Assembly (NCBI GenBank): GCA_029777335.1
Contig: JAKOSN010000276.1
Span: forward strand, 1-32,481
DNA: 32,481 bases
Origin: Planctomycetota bacterium
GTDB taxonomy: Bacteria > Planctomycetota > Planctomycetia > Gemmatales > Gemmataceae
Direction of reading: 5' to 3'
Shown here one piece after another: positions 22,510-31,074 of the stretch. Under the pieces are notes generated by a model. It was not told the origin of the DNA. It searched no databases and worked only from the letters and a program-made list of their open reading frames with translations. The position numbers were made by a program, and so were the translations under genes. Numbering within the stretch: the stretch's first letter is position 1; the number at the start of each line of letters is the position of its first letter.

Positions 22510-24366
22510 TCATTCCCCTCCAGCGGTGGTTCGTCCCAGGGCAACGTCGAACTCGCTCACCAGGGGGATCAACATGGCCGCGACCGTGAACCCAAAGGCG
22601 CCGGCGATCACCAGGAACGGCATCAACGGATCGGCCGACTCCGTCGATCCCGGCTTCCCCACCAGAATATTCACCACACAATAGAGCACGGCGAACGGGC
22701 AGAACCAGCTCGCCAGCACCAGTGCGCCCGAGGGCCGGGTGCCATTCAACACCCACATCAAACCGCCTACCCCAGCGATGGTGAAGACGAGAAAGCTGGT
22801 CCACTGATATTCAAAGCGCCCGTTGATCAGAATCAGATAGATGCACACCAGGGTGCCCACGGAGAGAAAGAAGATCGTGCTGAGCGTATTCAGGATCGCC
22901 AACCGGCTATTCAGGGTGCGGAGCGAAACGTGTACCCCCAGCACCATGGTGAACGCCAGCAGAATGAGCGCAGCACCGAGCACACACATCAACGCCTCGA
23001 AGTTGAGCGCTGGGCGAAGGTCGGGATACCCCTGGGGCGGCGAGGCAAGCAGACCGCGCCAGGCATACACCCCCGCCAGCAGGAGCGGAGGGAGAAGGTA
23101 CTCCTTGGTATTCCAGCAGATACCCCAGATTTTGCCGAAGATGAACTCCTTCGGAGTAAGATCGGTGACCAGCAGGAGATCGAGCGCACCGATATCGCGT
23201 TCCGAGGTGATGGCGGTCGCGGCCTGGGCGGCCACAAGGAGGAGGGTCAAAATACTCACCGGCACGAGTCCGTAGGCCGCCGCAAAGGGAAGTGGCGGTT
23301 CGCCCGCCAGCAGCGGAGCCAGCGCATAGTAGACCACCAGCCCCACCGCCAGAAAATAGGCCGCCTTCACCAGCATCGGCCGCCGCCCGTAGGCCCGGGT
23401 CGAGATCTCACGCCACAGAATGGGGTTTTCCCAGACGGATCGCACTTTCCCAGGGGCAGCATGGATACTTTTGCGATCGACTTTCGTGCCATCCTTCTGA
23501 ACAACGAGTTCGGCTTCCCTGTCCTCGTCGGGAGCTTCACGCTGCATGATCGGCTCCCCGCTTGGGTTCCACACCCGGAGCCGTAACATCCCCCAGCCCA
23601 CGAGCGCGAGACTGAGGAGCCCCATCGTCCCGGCGAATCCCCACGCGGAGGCGATTTGCCCAGTTTCCTCGGTGGGCGGTTGCTGCACGCTCTGTAACGC
23701 GAGGAAGGGTTCCAGCCACTGTTGAATCGTTTCGAGGCGGGCGCGTGCGGGCCCCTCGGTGCCCCACAGGCCGATCTCGGGAAGGATCGACAGGCCGCGC
23801 ACCAGGCAGAGATACAACACCAGGCACAGAACGGTCAGCGCAAGCGTCTGGAAGGTTTTTTCTCGCCACAGGGCCAGGAGCACCCCAAGAGACCCTGCTG
23901 CCAGAGTGGTGGCAGCCAGGATCAGCATGGCATCGCCCACCTGGTAGGGAGCCACCCCACCCAGAAGCACGCAAAAGAGCAGGAGCGGAACCGTCGCCCC
24001 AAGGAACAGACCGATCTGGAGCAGACTCCCCAGCAGTTTTCCCAGCACAATCTCGTAGTTGCGCAGATCGGTGAGGAGCAGGAGCACAAAGGTCCGCCGA
24101 TCCTTTTCCAGGGTGATGCTGCTGGCAGCCGACAACGCCGAGAAGAAGAGTAGCAGACTCAACTGCACCAGGGTAAACAGTCGAAAGAGCACCGGACCAA
24201 ACCGCCCGGTTTCATAAAGAGTGACCGTATCGCTCCAGCCAACCGTTGCCTGCCACGCGGTCAGACCGAGGATCCAGAGGATGCCCAGATAGGCGGCCCG
24301 GTTGAGGTAGTGCCGTTCACGGCGAGGGAGCGTCAGCCATTCGCGATTGAAGATGGGACCCAGCAA
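22510..24366 (-). CDS. Duplicated ABC-2-type transport permease
   Basis: A 618-residue polytopic membrane protein with about 12 hydrophobic helices in two similar halves, each like an ABC-2 permease subunit. The half-repeat signature is visible twice: I-T-L-E-K-D-R-R-T-F-V-L-L-L-L-T-D-L in the first half and I-T-S-E-R-D-I-G-A-L-D-L-L-L-V-T-D-L in the second, each followed by a K-x-x-G helix start. An Asp/Glu-rich loop with E-D-R-E-A-E-L-V-V-Q-K-D lies between the halves. The start is TTG at 24366: a strong GGAGGT (24376-24381) lies nine bases upstream, and the conserved G-P-I-F-N-R-E-W end begins at once. The longer frame to 24462 would add 32 unlikely residues. No ATP-binding partner is in the window, so it may use an ATPase encoded elsewhere. 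Substrate unknown. Confidence 0.85.
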   Translation of the reverse strand: MLGPIFNREWLTLPRRERHYLNRAAYLGILWILGLTAWQATVGWSDTVTLYETGRFGPVLFRLFTLVQLSLLLFFSALSAASSITLEKDRRTFVLLLLTDLRNYEIVLGKLLGSLLQIGLFLGATVPLLLFCVLLGGVAPYQVGDAMLILAATTLAAGSLGVLLALWREKTFQTLALTVLCLVLYLCLVRGLSILPEIGLWGTEGPARARLETIQQWLEPFLALQSVQQPPTEETGQIASAWGFAGTMGLLSLALVGWGMLRLRVWNPSGEPIMQREAPDEDREAELVVQKDGTKVDRKSIHAAPGKVRSVWENPILWREISTRAYGRRPMLVKAAYFLAVGLVVYYALAPLLAGEPPLPFAAAYGLVPVSILTLLLVAAQAATAITSERDIGALDLLLVTDLTPKEFIFGKIWGICWNTKEYLLPPLLLAGVYAWRGLLASPPQGYPDLRPALNFEALMCVLGAALILLAFTMVLGVHVSLRTLNSRLAILNTLSTIFFLSVGTLVCIYLILINGRFEYQWTSFLVFTIAGVGGLMWVLNGTRPSGALVLASWFCPFAVLYCVVNILVGKPGSTESADPLMPFLVIAGAFGFTVAAMLIPLVSEFDVALGRTTAGGE

Positions 24367-24375
24367 GAAACTCTT

Positions 24376-24381
24376 ACCTCC
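24376..24381 (-). promoter_or_regulatory. Ribosome binding site deciding the TTG start
   Basis: Minus-strand GGAGGT, a near-perfect Shine-Dalgarno sequence, lies nine bases before TTG 24366. It decides in favour of the short form of the ABC permease. Confidence 0.7.
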
Positions 24382-24537
24382 ACCCGAATTCCCTGTGCCG
24401 TGGAGCCACTCGACGCCAACCCGGGAGAGTGTATCCCCACGGAGCAGCGCCCTTCCGTCCAATGGTGGCGGACACTCCCTGCAACGTTGTTATAGGAACG
24501 AATCTGCAGGCTGCTACGCACCCGGGGTGCAACTGGT

Positions 24538-25185
24538 TCACGCCTCGATCCGTTCCCAGACGATGATCTCCCCCCGTTGGGCGGCGCGACCATACATCTG
24601 CTGCATCTGGCGGAGCCCCTCCTGGGCATAGGCAACTTCCTCAGCGCGATCCTCGTCGGAGTCCAGAAAGGTGAGACTCGCCGGATCCCAACGTTCCGGA
24701 TTTAAAGCTTCCAGATAGTCGCATAAATGCAGCACATCCTGGTGCCGATTGTAACCCGCCGCTTCTGGGCGATAGACCGCCGCCCCGAACGTGAGATCGC
24801 GCGCCCCGAAATGCACCTGCTGCAAGGGATGAAATGTGCTTCGCGTCGGCAGGGGATCGAGAAGCAAGCTGGGTTCAAGGAGATGGCACAGCGTTTCAAA
24901 GCAGGGAGCGAGTTCCGGAAGGAGAGCAGCGCTCAAAAAAAGAACCTCGTTCACCAGATCGCGCCAGAACTCGCGAGCGAAGGGAAGCCCTTCGGCAACC
25001 TGGGTCACGAGCAACGGCTGCGCACCGAGATGATAGCGTTGACGAAACGCGGCCGCCGCGGGGAGTAATTCCTGACACAATTCCTGACAGCAAGCAAAGG
25101 TACGCCGTCGCCACGCCTCCGAGAGTGACGGGCGACAACGCGTTTCAAACCACTTCTCATCAAGGAGGAAATAATAATCGCGCAT
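24538..25185 (-). CDS. Hypothetical protein (215 aa), possibly conserved
   Basis: I do not recognise this protein. It is 215 residues, starts M-R-D-Y-Y-F-L-L-D-E-K-W-F, and has no signal peptide or membrane helix. It is rich in Leu, Glu, Arg and Phe, with several cysteines in the first half (for example C-C-Q-E-L-C-Q-E-L). A Tyr/Arg/His-containing segment lies near residue 150 (A-G-Y-N-R-H-Q-D-V-L-H-L-C), and an acidic D-S-D-E-D-R-A-E-E follows near 180. It looks like a soluble all-alpha protein. The ATG at 25185 is chosen because AAGGAG lies four bases upstream; the frame extends 26 codons further. It is divergent from the receiver-histidine kinase gene and lies upstream of the ABC permease on the same strand. 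No function can be proposed. Confidence 0.65.
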   Translation of the reverse strand: MRDYYFLLDEKWFETRCRPSLSEAWRRRTFACCQELCQELLPAAAAFRQRYHLGAQPLLVTQVAEGLPFAREFWRDLVNEVLFLSAALLPELAPCFETLCHLLEPSLLLDPLPTRSTFHPLQQVHFGARDLTFGAAVYRPEAAGYNRHQDVLHLCDYLEALNPERWDPASLTFLDSDEDRAEEVAYAQEGLRQMQQMYGRAAQRGEIIVWERIEA

Positions 25186-25256
25186 CGTTCTCCTTCGGCC
25201 GTCAAAGCAGTGGCCTGGTTCGCCTTCCCAGCTACGATATGAACCACTCCTGGGCG

Positions 25257-25286
25257 TTCGCAAACTGCACAGAGAAATGGTACAAT
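25257..25286 (+). promoter_or_regulatory. Possible promoter of the histidine kinase gene
   Basis: TTCGCA (25257-25262) and TACAAT (25281-25286) are separated by 18 nt, about 144 nt before the ATG at 25430. The -10 matches TATAAT at 5 of 6 positions and the -35 matches TTGACA at 4 of 6. The whole divergent gap 25186-25429 holds no supported gene. Confidence 0.3.
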
Positions 25287-25429
25287 TACCCCTCTCTCAT
25301 GCGCCGAGCTGGTTGACGAGGAGGTGGGAGTCGATCGTTTGATGCGCGGGCGAGAACTGCGCAGGCACCGAGGTGAACCGGAGGGGCGGTGGGCCACTTG
25401 GTTTCGGGGACGTGGAAGGATGCAAACCG

Positions 25430-26686
25430 ATGAAGGTGTTGCTCGTCGATGATGACGTCCTCACCCGACTGGTGATGCAGACCCATCTGGAGCGGTGGGG
25501 ACACCAGGTGGTGACGGCGGGCGACGGCGCCGCGGCCTGGGAGCGCTTCCAGGTCGAGGAGTTTCCCATTGTTATCAGCGACTGGATCATGCCCGAAATC
25601 GATGGGGTGGAGTTGATCCGGCGCATCCGTGCCTGTCCGCGCCCTGGGTATGTCTATGCCGTGCTGGTCACTGCCAAGTCGCAGCGGGAGGATCTGATCG
25701 CCGGGATGGAGGCGGGCGCGGATGACTTTCTGAGCAAACCGCTCGATGCCGAGGAATTCCGCGTGCGGGTACGGGTGGGAGAACGGATCATCCGACTGGA
25801 ACAGACGTTGGTCGAGCAGAATCGCGCGTTACGCGAGGCACAATCCGCGCTGATTCAAACCGAGAAACTCGCCAGCCTGGGACAGCTGGCCGCCGGGCTC
25901 GCTCACGAAATCAATAATCCGATCGCCTTTGTCACCAATAATCTGGCGGTCCTCCGCCGCGACATGATGGCAGCCCTGGAAATCCTGAATCTCTATCAGA
26001 GCGCACAAGCACGTCTGGCGGAGATCGAGCCGACCCTGGCGGCCACCACCCATCATCTCGCCGAGGAGATGGACCTTGCCTTTTTTCAGTCGCACCTGCC
26101 CCGGCTCTTCGACAAGACGCAGGCCGGGCTGGAACGGGTGCGCGACATTGTCAACAACCTGCGCGATTTTGCCCGCCTGGATGAATCGACCTTCAAAGAT
26201 GCAGATCTCAATGCCGCGCTCGACACCACCGTGGAGATTCTGCATCACGAGTTGAAAAAGAAACAGATGCACCTGGTGCGCTGTCTGGAGGAACTCCCTC
26301 CCGTCCCCTGCCAGGCGGGGAAGATCAATCAGGTGTTTTTGAACATTCTGCTCAACGCCGTCCAGGCCTGTCCGACGGAGGGCACCATCGAACTCCATTC
26401 GCGCCTGCTGCCAGGCGCGCAGGTGGAGATTGTGATTCGCGATAATGGCAGCGGCATCAAACCGGAACATCTGGAACACATTTTCGATCCGTTCTTCACC
26501 ACGAAACCGCTCGGGGAAGGAACCGGGCTAGGGCTTTCGGTCGCGTATGGTATCATCAAGGAACATGGCGGTGCCATCGAGGTCGAGAGTCAACCGGGTC
26601 GCGGGACCACCTTCCGCATCAAGCTCCCCCTCGTGCCACCCCAGGCGACACGGGGCCAGGACCGATTCGGGCAAACGCGCGGCTAA
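25430..26686 (+). CDS. Receiver-histidine kinase fusion protein
   Basis: A 418-residue cytosolic signalling protein with an N-terminal receiver domain joined to a histidine kinase. The receiver (1-120) has V-D-D-D near the start, phosphoacceptor Asp51 in I-S-D-W-I-M-P, Thr/Ala near 81-82 and Lys103 in L-S-K-P-L. A short coiled coil (about 120-148) leads to the H-box L-A-A-G-L-A-H-E-I-N-N-P, with phosphorylated His159. The ATPase domain has N-I-L-L-N-A-V-Q-A (N box), D-N-G-S-G-I-K-P (G1), F-F-T-T-K-P (F box) and G-T-G-L-G-L-S (G2). No sensor or membrane segment is present, so the input comes through the receiver. GGAAGGA precedes the ATG at 25430. A lone receiver protein gene starts 59 nt downstream; the two probably form a phosphorelay. 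Confidence 0.95.
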   Translation: MKVLLVDDDVLTRLVMQTHLERWGHQVVTAGDGAAAWERFQVEEFPIVISDWIMPEIDGVELIRRIRACPRPGYVYAVLVTAKSQREDLIAGMEAGADDFLSKPLDAEEFRVRVRVGERIIRLEQTLVEQNRALREAQSALIQTEKLASLGQLAAGLAHEINNPIAFVTNNLAVLRRDMMAALEILNLYQSAQARLAEIEPTLAATTHHLAEEMDLAFFQSHLPRLFDKTQAGLERVRDIVNNLRDFARLDESTFKDADLNAALDTTVEILHHELKKKQMHLVRCLEELPPVPCQAGKINQVFLNILLNAVQACPTEGTIELHSRLLPGAQVEIVIRDNGSGIKPEHLEHIFDPFFTTKPLGEGTGLGLSVAYGIIKEHGGAIEVESQPGRGTTFRIKLPLVPPQATRGQDRFGQTRG

Positions 26687-26745
26687 ACGGAGCCTGCGCG
26701 GACACTCCGAGATCGATCAACCGTTTTCGTCCCAAGGGAGCTACG

Positions 26746-27339
26746 ATGGCGGAGACAACCAAACACCCGATTCTGGTGGTGGACGACGAGCCGGACATTC
26801 TCTTTTCCCTGCGGGCGTTGCTCCGTCGCGATTTCGAGGTGTACACCGCCGAGAGCGGCGCTCAGGCCCTGGAGATCCTGAAGCAGCATCCGATCCACCT
26901 GATCATGACCGATCAGCGCATGCCCGAAATGACCGGGACCGAGTTACTCACCCGCGTCCAGGGCACTTCTTCCCAGGCCATCCGCATCATCTTCACTGGC
27001 TACGCCGACATCAAGGCAGTCATTGATGCCATCAACCATGGGCAGATCTATCGCTACCTGACCAAGCCCTGGGATCCCGACGAACTGCGCGAGGTTCTCT
27101 TCGAGGCATGTCAGCATTATGACCTGCAGGTGGCGCGAGAGAAGTTGCTCCGCGAGCTGCGCCAACCCCTCGAAGCGGGAATGGCCTTTGTGCAAGGCCT
27201 GCGCGAGGGCCGCTTCGGCGAGTTGAACCCCCTCGGTCAGGCGGAATGCGAACGGGTGTGTGCCGCCATTCGCGATTTACTGGCCCGAGCCATCAAGGTC
27301 GAACCGGGTGAATCGGAGAGTCACGAGCATCCGGTTTGA
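26746..27339 (+). CDS. Response regulator with unknown C-terminal part
   Basis: A 197-residue protein with a receiver domain (about 8-125). It has V-V-D-D-E-P-D near the start, phosphoacceptor Asp56 in M-T-D-Q-R-M-P-E-M-T-G, the signalling Thr in F-T-G-Y-A-D-I, and Lys in Y-R-Y-L-T-K-P-W-D. This T-D-Q-R-M-P and Y-L-T-K-P-W pattern is typical of receivers found in RpfG-like regulators, but no HD-GYP domain follows. The remaining 70 residues are helical and unassigned, without a DNA-binding motif that I can see. GGGAG precedes the ATG. It follows the receiver-kinase gene by 59 nt on the same strand, so it is the probable target of that kinase. Its 3' end overlaps the opposing 185-residue gene by 19 nt. 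Confidence 0.93.
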   Translation: MAETTKHPILVVDDEPDILFSLRALLRRDFEVYTAESGAQALEILKQHPIHLIMTDQRMPEMTGTELLTRVQGTSSQAIRIIFTGYADIKAVIDAINHGQIYRYLTKPWDPDELREVLFEACQHYDLQVAREKLLRELRQPLEAGMAFVQGLREGRFGELNPLGQAECERVCAAIRDLLARAIKVEPGESESHEHPV

Positions 27340-27878
27340 TCCTGCGCCCGCTGGGCAAGAAAGGTACTGACCTTGCGCGGAGAAACCTCCCAGAGATCAG
27401 ACTGACCCGTCGCGCGACACAACTCCATCACCCCGCCTTGAACCAACGACTGAAACGACTCATCCAGGGTGCCGGCGAGTGGGGTCAGCGCCCCTCCCTC
27501 CAGGGATCGCAGGCCCGTGTGGCTGGCAAAGACGACCACCGAGGGGCTCATCATCCATTCAACAAAGTGGTTGGCGACCCGTTGAGTGAGTTCGCTGGTG
27601 GTGTCGGGCAGATTGTCGCTAAAAAGGATCAGGATCTGTCGAGGTTTCAGGTTGCGCGCCCACACCCGGTCAAAGCCGCGCTGCAACACCCCCGACATGC
27701 GATGGCGCAAAAAGCTGACCTGGTTGTCGAAATCCTCGCCCTGATAGGGGCTCAAATCGCCCACCTCGGAACAGAGCAAAGGATGGATTGCCCCCTGGAG
27801 ATCGATCGCGCCCACAAACCAGCGCAACAGGTCCGAATCAATCAAGAGCACGAGCAGCACTGGCGCCTTGGATTGCAT
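27321..27878 (-). CDS. Hypothetical protein (185 aa)
   Basis: I do not recognise this family. The protein has 185 residues and no clear signal peptide or membrane helix. It begins with a hydrophobic strand V-L-L-V-L-L-I-D-S-D-L-L-R-W, then F-V-G-A-I-D-L-Q-G, and has another strand I-L-I-L-F-S-D-N-L-P near the middle. These look like a mixed alpha/beta fold. Its last part is helical (S-T-F-L-A-Q-R-A-Q-D-Q). Start 27878 is supported by GGGAG seven bases upstream. It lies 183 nt downstream of leucyl-tRNA synthetase on the same strand and overlaps the response regulator tail-to-tail by 19 nt. A 7-bp hairpin (27901-27921) sits in its leader. The gene looks real because of its ribosome site and sensible codons, but no function can be given. 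Confidence 0.65.
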   Translation of the reverse strand: MQSKAPVLLVLLIDSDLLRWFVGAIDLQGAIHPLLCSEVGDLSPYQGEDFDNQVSFLRHRMSGVLQRGFDRVWARNLKPRQILILFSDNLPDTTSELTQRVANHFVEWMMSPSVVVFASHTGLRSLEGGALTPLAGTLDESFQSLVQGGVMELCRATGQSDLWEVSPRKVSTFLAQRAQDQTGCS

Positions 27879-27900
27879 CAGAATGCTCCCAGGAAGGTCA

Positions 27901-27921
27901 GGGGCGAACGGTCCTCGCCCC
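27901..27921 (-). other. Leader hairpin of the 185-aa gene
   Basis: GGGGCGA (27901-27907) and TCGCCCC (27915-27921) pair perfectly around a 7-nt loop, 23 nt upstream of the start at 27878. A minus-strand TATACT (27928-27933) just upstream is a possible -10 element, so the hairpin could sit at the 5' end of the message. Confidence 0.4.
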
Positions 27922-28018
27922 TACTCTAGTATACTGGAGAGACATCCCGGAACGGTGGAGAGATGCGCACCTTGAAGGAGCGCGCAACCACTCACGGGAG
28001 TAACCCGACCACCTGCAC

Positions 28019-28043
28019 GCGGGTGCCACTCGGCGGCACCCGC
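28019..28043 (-). terminator. Hairpin after leucyl-tRNA synthetase gene
   Basis: GCGGGTGCC (28019-28027) and GGCACCCGC (28035-28043) form a perfect 9-bp stem with a 7-nt loop, 18 nt after the stop of the leuS gene. The stem is strong but no T-run follows, so it could be a terminator of the T-poor type or an RNA-end stabiliser. Confidence 0.5.
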
Positions 28044-28061
28044 CACGTTCGCCGCGTCGGC

Positions 28062-30869
28062 TTACCCCGCCACGACGATGTTCACCAGTTTCCCCGGAAC
28101 GACAATCACCTTCTTCACCTGTTTCCCGCTGAGCAGACCTTGCACCTGTTCGTGCTCCAGAGCGGTCTGTTGCAGCTCTTCCTGGTTCAGCCCGGCGGGA
28201 ACGGTCAAACGCAGACGGATCTTGCCGTTGACCTGAACCGGCACCTCAATCGCGTCCTCCTTGACAAGTTCCGGATCGTGACGCGGCCAGGGTTCATAGG
28301 CCAGCGTCTGGGTATGCCCCAGGGCGCGCCAGAGTTCCTCGGCCAGATGCGGTGCAAAGGGAGAGAGCAGCAGCACCAACGGTTCCAGGGCCGCACGCGG
28401 GCGCACCGAAAGGCGCGTCAGGTGGTTGGTGAACTCCATCATCGCGGCGATGGCGGTGTTGAAGCGCATTCCCTCCAGGTCCTCGGTCACCTTCTGGATG
28501 GTCTGATGGAGCTTGCGCAGAGTGTCTCGATCCGGCGGAACGTTCTGGACAAACTCCGCGAGCTGGGTTTCCTCGCTCCGTTCGTCGATGAAGAGACGCC
28601 AGACTCGTCCCAGGAAGCGATACACCCCCTCCACACCGCGCATGCTCCAGGGTTTGGTCGCCTCAAGCGGACCCATGAACATCTCATAGAGGCGCAGACT
28701 GTCAGCGCCATACTCGCGCACCACGGCATCGGGATTCACCACGTTCTTGCGGCTTTTGGACATCTTGTCGGCGCGCCCGGTCAACTCAATGTCGGTCCCT
28801 TTCAAGTAGATGCCCCCCTTGTCCTTACTTACCTGGTCCTCGGTGAGCGGGCAGAACTTGTCCGGGTCCGAACTGGGGTTGCGCAGAATGTAGATATTCT
28901 CTTCCTGATGATGCAGGTGCAGCACCTGGAGACCACTCGCGCTGAGGCGTTCCTTGTTGGCAGCATAAACCTCGGGTGTGACATGATAATCCGTCTCACC
29001 CAGGATCATCCCCTGATTCACCAGCCTGAAAAACGGCTCGGGAGTGGGAACATGGCCGCGATCGTAGAGCACCTTGTGCCAGAAACGCGAGTAAAGCAGA
29101 TGCAGCACGGCGTGCTCGGCGCCACCCACATAGAGATCGACCGGCAGCCAGTATTTCGCCTTTTCCGGATCGCAAAAGACCTTTGGATTGTGCGGATCGA
29201 TGTAGCGCAGATAGTACCAGCAGGAGCCCGCCCACTGCGGCATGGTATTCGTTTCGCGCCGGTAGCGCTTGCCCTTGCGGGTGACATTCACCCAGTCCCG
29301 CGCCTTGCCGAGCGGTGGCTCTGCCTTGCCGCTTGGTTTGTAGTCGTCCATCTCGGGGAGGCGCAGAGGCAGTTCGTCCTCACTCAGCGGTTCGACCACG
29401 CCGGTCGGGTTGCCCTGTTCATCGAGTTCGTGCAGGATGGGGAAGGGCTCTCCCCAGTAGCGCTGCCGGCTAAACAGCCAGTCGCGCAGTTTGTAATTGA
29501 TCTTGCGCTCGCCCAGGCCCTTCTCTTCGAGCCAGGCGGTAATCTTCTGTTTGAAGTCCGCGGTCGGCACCCCGCTGAACGGCCCGGAATTGACGGCGAC
29601 CCCTTCCTCGGTATACGCCTCGCTCAGTTGCTCGGCGCTGCACCCCTTCTCCTTCAACCAGGCGGCGGTGGGCTGAACCACTGTGCGGATGGGCAGGTTG
29701 AACTGCCTGGCGAACTCGAAATCGCGTTCGTCGTGCGCTGGGACCGCCATGATGGCCCCCGTGCCGTAGGTGGCCAGCACGTAGTCCGCAATCCAGATGG
29801 GAATCCGTTCGTTGTTGACCGGGTTGATCGCAAACGCTCCGGTGAACACACCGGTCTTCTTCTTGGCCAGTTCGGTGCGTTCGAGATCGCTCTTGCGGCC
29901 CGCCTCTTGCTTGTACGCCTCGACCGCTGACTTCTGCGCGGGGGTGGTGATCTGATCCACCAACGCATGCTCGGGGGCGAGCACCATGTAGGTGGCGCCA
30001 AAGAGCGTATCTGGCCGCGTGGTGAAAACGCGAATGGTTTGCCGTTGCTCACTGGCGACCACAAAATCGACCTCGGCGCCCTCACTGCGGCCAATCCAGT
30101 TGCGCTGCATCTCCTTGATGGCGTGCGACCACTCCAGCGGCTCCAGATCGTCCAGCAGCCGTTCTGCGTAAGCGGTGATGCGCAGCATCCACTGACGCAG
30201 CGGCATACGCACCACGGGATGCCCCCCGCGTTCGCTTTTGCCGTCGATCACCTCCTCGTTGGCCAGCACGGTCCCCAGCGCCTCGCACCAGTTGACCGGG
30301 ACCTCGGCCATGTAGGCCAGTCGCTGGCTGTCGCGATAGGCTCGCACGGCCGCTTCGCCCATCGCCTGTACCTCGGTGGGAATGGGCAATTCACGGATGG
30401 GGCGCCCCTTTTTTTGAGCCGCATCGTACCAGGTGTCGAAGAGTTGGAGGAAGATCCATTGCGTCCAGCGGAAGTAAGCCGGATCGGTGGTATCGACCTC
30501 GCGTTCCCAGTCGTAGCTGAAGCCGAGCATCTTGATCTGTCGCCGAAAGGTGGCGATGTTGCGTTCGGTGGTGACCCGCGGATGCTGGCCGGTTTCGATG
30601 GCGTACTGTTCCGCGGGCAGACCGAAGGCGTCCCAACCCATGGGATGCAGAACGTTCCAGCCACACATCCGGCGATAGCGGGCCAGGATATCGGTGGCGG
30701 TATATCCCTCCGGATGTCCGACGTGAAGGCCGGCGCCGCTGGGATAGGGGAACATATCCAGGATGTAGAGCTTGGGCCGATCCGAGACATCAGGCGTTCG
30801 GAAGGTCCGTTGCTCGTCCCAGAACTGCTGCCAGCGCGGCTCGATGACCTTGGGAGAATACGTCGGCAT
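28062..30869 (-). CDS. leuS: Leucyl-tRNA synthetase
   Basis: A 935-residue class I aminoacyl-tRNA synthetase of the bacterial type that charges tRNA-Leu. The H-V-G-H form of the HIGH signature is at 49-52 (Y-P-S-G-A-G-L-H-V-G-H), and K-M-S-K-S is at 702-706. The CP1 editing domain contains Y-G-T-G-A-I-M-A-V-P-A-H-D-E-R-D. Zinc-domain-like and Trp-rich regions lie between, and the C-terminal end V-N-G-K-I-R-L-R-L-T-V is the usual tRNA-binding domain. The length is slightly longer than the E. coli enzyme. The ATG at 30869 starts the standard M-P-T-Y-S-P-K-V-I-E, but I see no purine-rich ribosome site before it; the upstream 20 bases are C-rich. The housekeeping role is certain. Confidence 0.98.
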   Translation of the reverse strand: MPTYSPKVIEPRWQQFWDEQRTFRTPDVSDRPKLYILDMFPYPSGAGLHVGHPEGYTATDILARYRRMCGWNVLHPMGWDAFGLPAEQYAIETGQHPRVTTERNIATFRRQIKMLGFSYDWEREVDTTDPAYFRWTQWIFLQLFDTWYDAAQKKGRPIRELPIPTEVQAMGEAAVRAYRDSQRLAYMAEVPVNWCEALGTVLANEEVIDGKSERGGHPVVRMPLRQWMLRITAYAERLLDDLEPLEWSHAIKEMQRNWIGRSEGAEVDFVVASEQRQTIRVFTTRPDTLFGATYMVLAPEHALVDQITTPAQKSAVEAYKQEAGRKSDLERTELAKKKTGVFTGAFAINPVNNERIPIWIADYVLATYGTGAIMAVPAHDERDFEFARQFNLPIRTVVQPTAAWLKEKGCSAEQLSEAYTEEGVAVNSGPFSGVPTADFKQKITAWLEEKGLGERKINYKLRDWLFSRQRYWGEPFPILHELDEQGNPTGVVEPLSEDELPLRLPEMDDYKPSGKAEPPLGKARDWVNVTRKGKRYRRETNTMPQWAGSCWYYLRYIDPHNPKVFCDPEKAKYWLPVDLYVGGAEHAVLHLLYSRFWHKVLYDRGHVPTPEPFFRLVNQGMILGETDYHVTPEVYAANKERLSASGLQVLHLHHQEENIYILRNPSSDPDKFCPLTEDQVSKDKGGIYLKGTDIELTGRADKMSKSRKNVVNPDAVVREYGADSLRLYEMFMGPLEATKPWSMRGVEGVYRFLGRVWRLFIDERSEETQLAEFVQNVPPDRDTLRKLHQTIQKVTEDLEGMRFNTAIAAMMEFTNHLTRLSVRPRAALEPLVLLLSPFAPHLAEELWRALGHTQTLAYEPWPRHDPELVKEDAIEVPVQVNGKIRLRLTVPAGLNQEELQQTALEHEQVQGLLSGKQVKKVIVVPGKLVNIVVAG

Positions 30870-31074
30870 GATGGAGGTCAGGGGTCAGGGTTGAGGGAAG
30901 TCGCCAACACAATCGTTATCCTATGGAGAGGGCAACCATGCGCGGGGTTCACCCGTTGGAGAACGCCAGAACGGGCGAAGTTCGGCACCGCAACAAGGCC
31001 GGAGACAGTGCGGTACTTGCGGAGTTCAGAGAGGTACGTCCTCGTGAGAAGAGGATGCGTGATCGGGAAATGCA
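30870..31074 (-). other. Intergenic region upstream of leuS
   Basis: This 205-nt gap between the WD40 gene and leuS holds no supported ORF. On the plus strand near 30879-30899 the heptamer GGTCAGG occurs twice in tandem, followed by GTTGAGG; on the minus strand this puts CCTGACC copies directly before the leuS start. A small 7-bp hairpin, with one wobble on the plus strand, lies near 31035-31055. The promoter is not obvious. Confidence 0.4.

Noticed and set aside
22465..23586. 373-codon plus-strand frame opposite the ABC permease
   Set aside because: It is a hydrophilic shadow of membrane helices and overlaps the terminator hairpin.
27963..29930. 655-codon open frame antisense to leuS
   Set aside because: It lies opposite a certain leuS gene, has no domain logic, and is explained by GC-rich codon structure.
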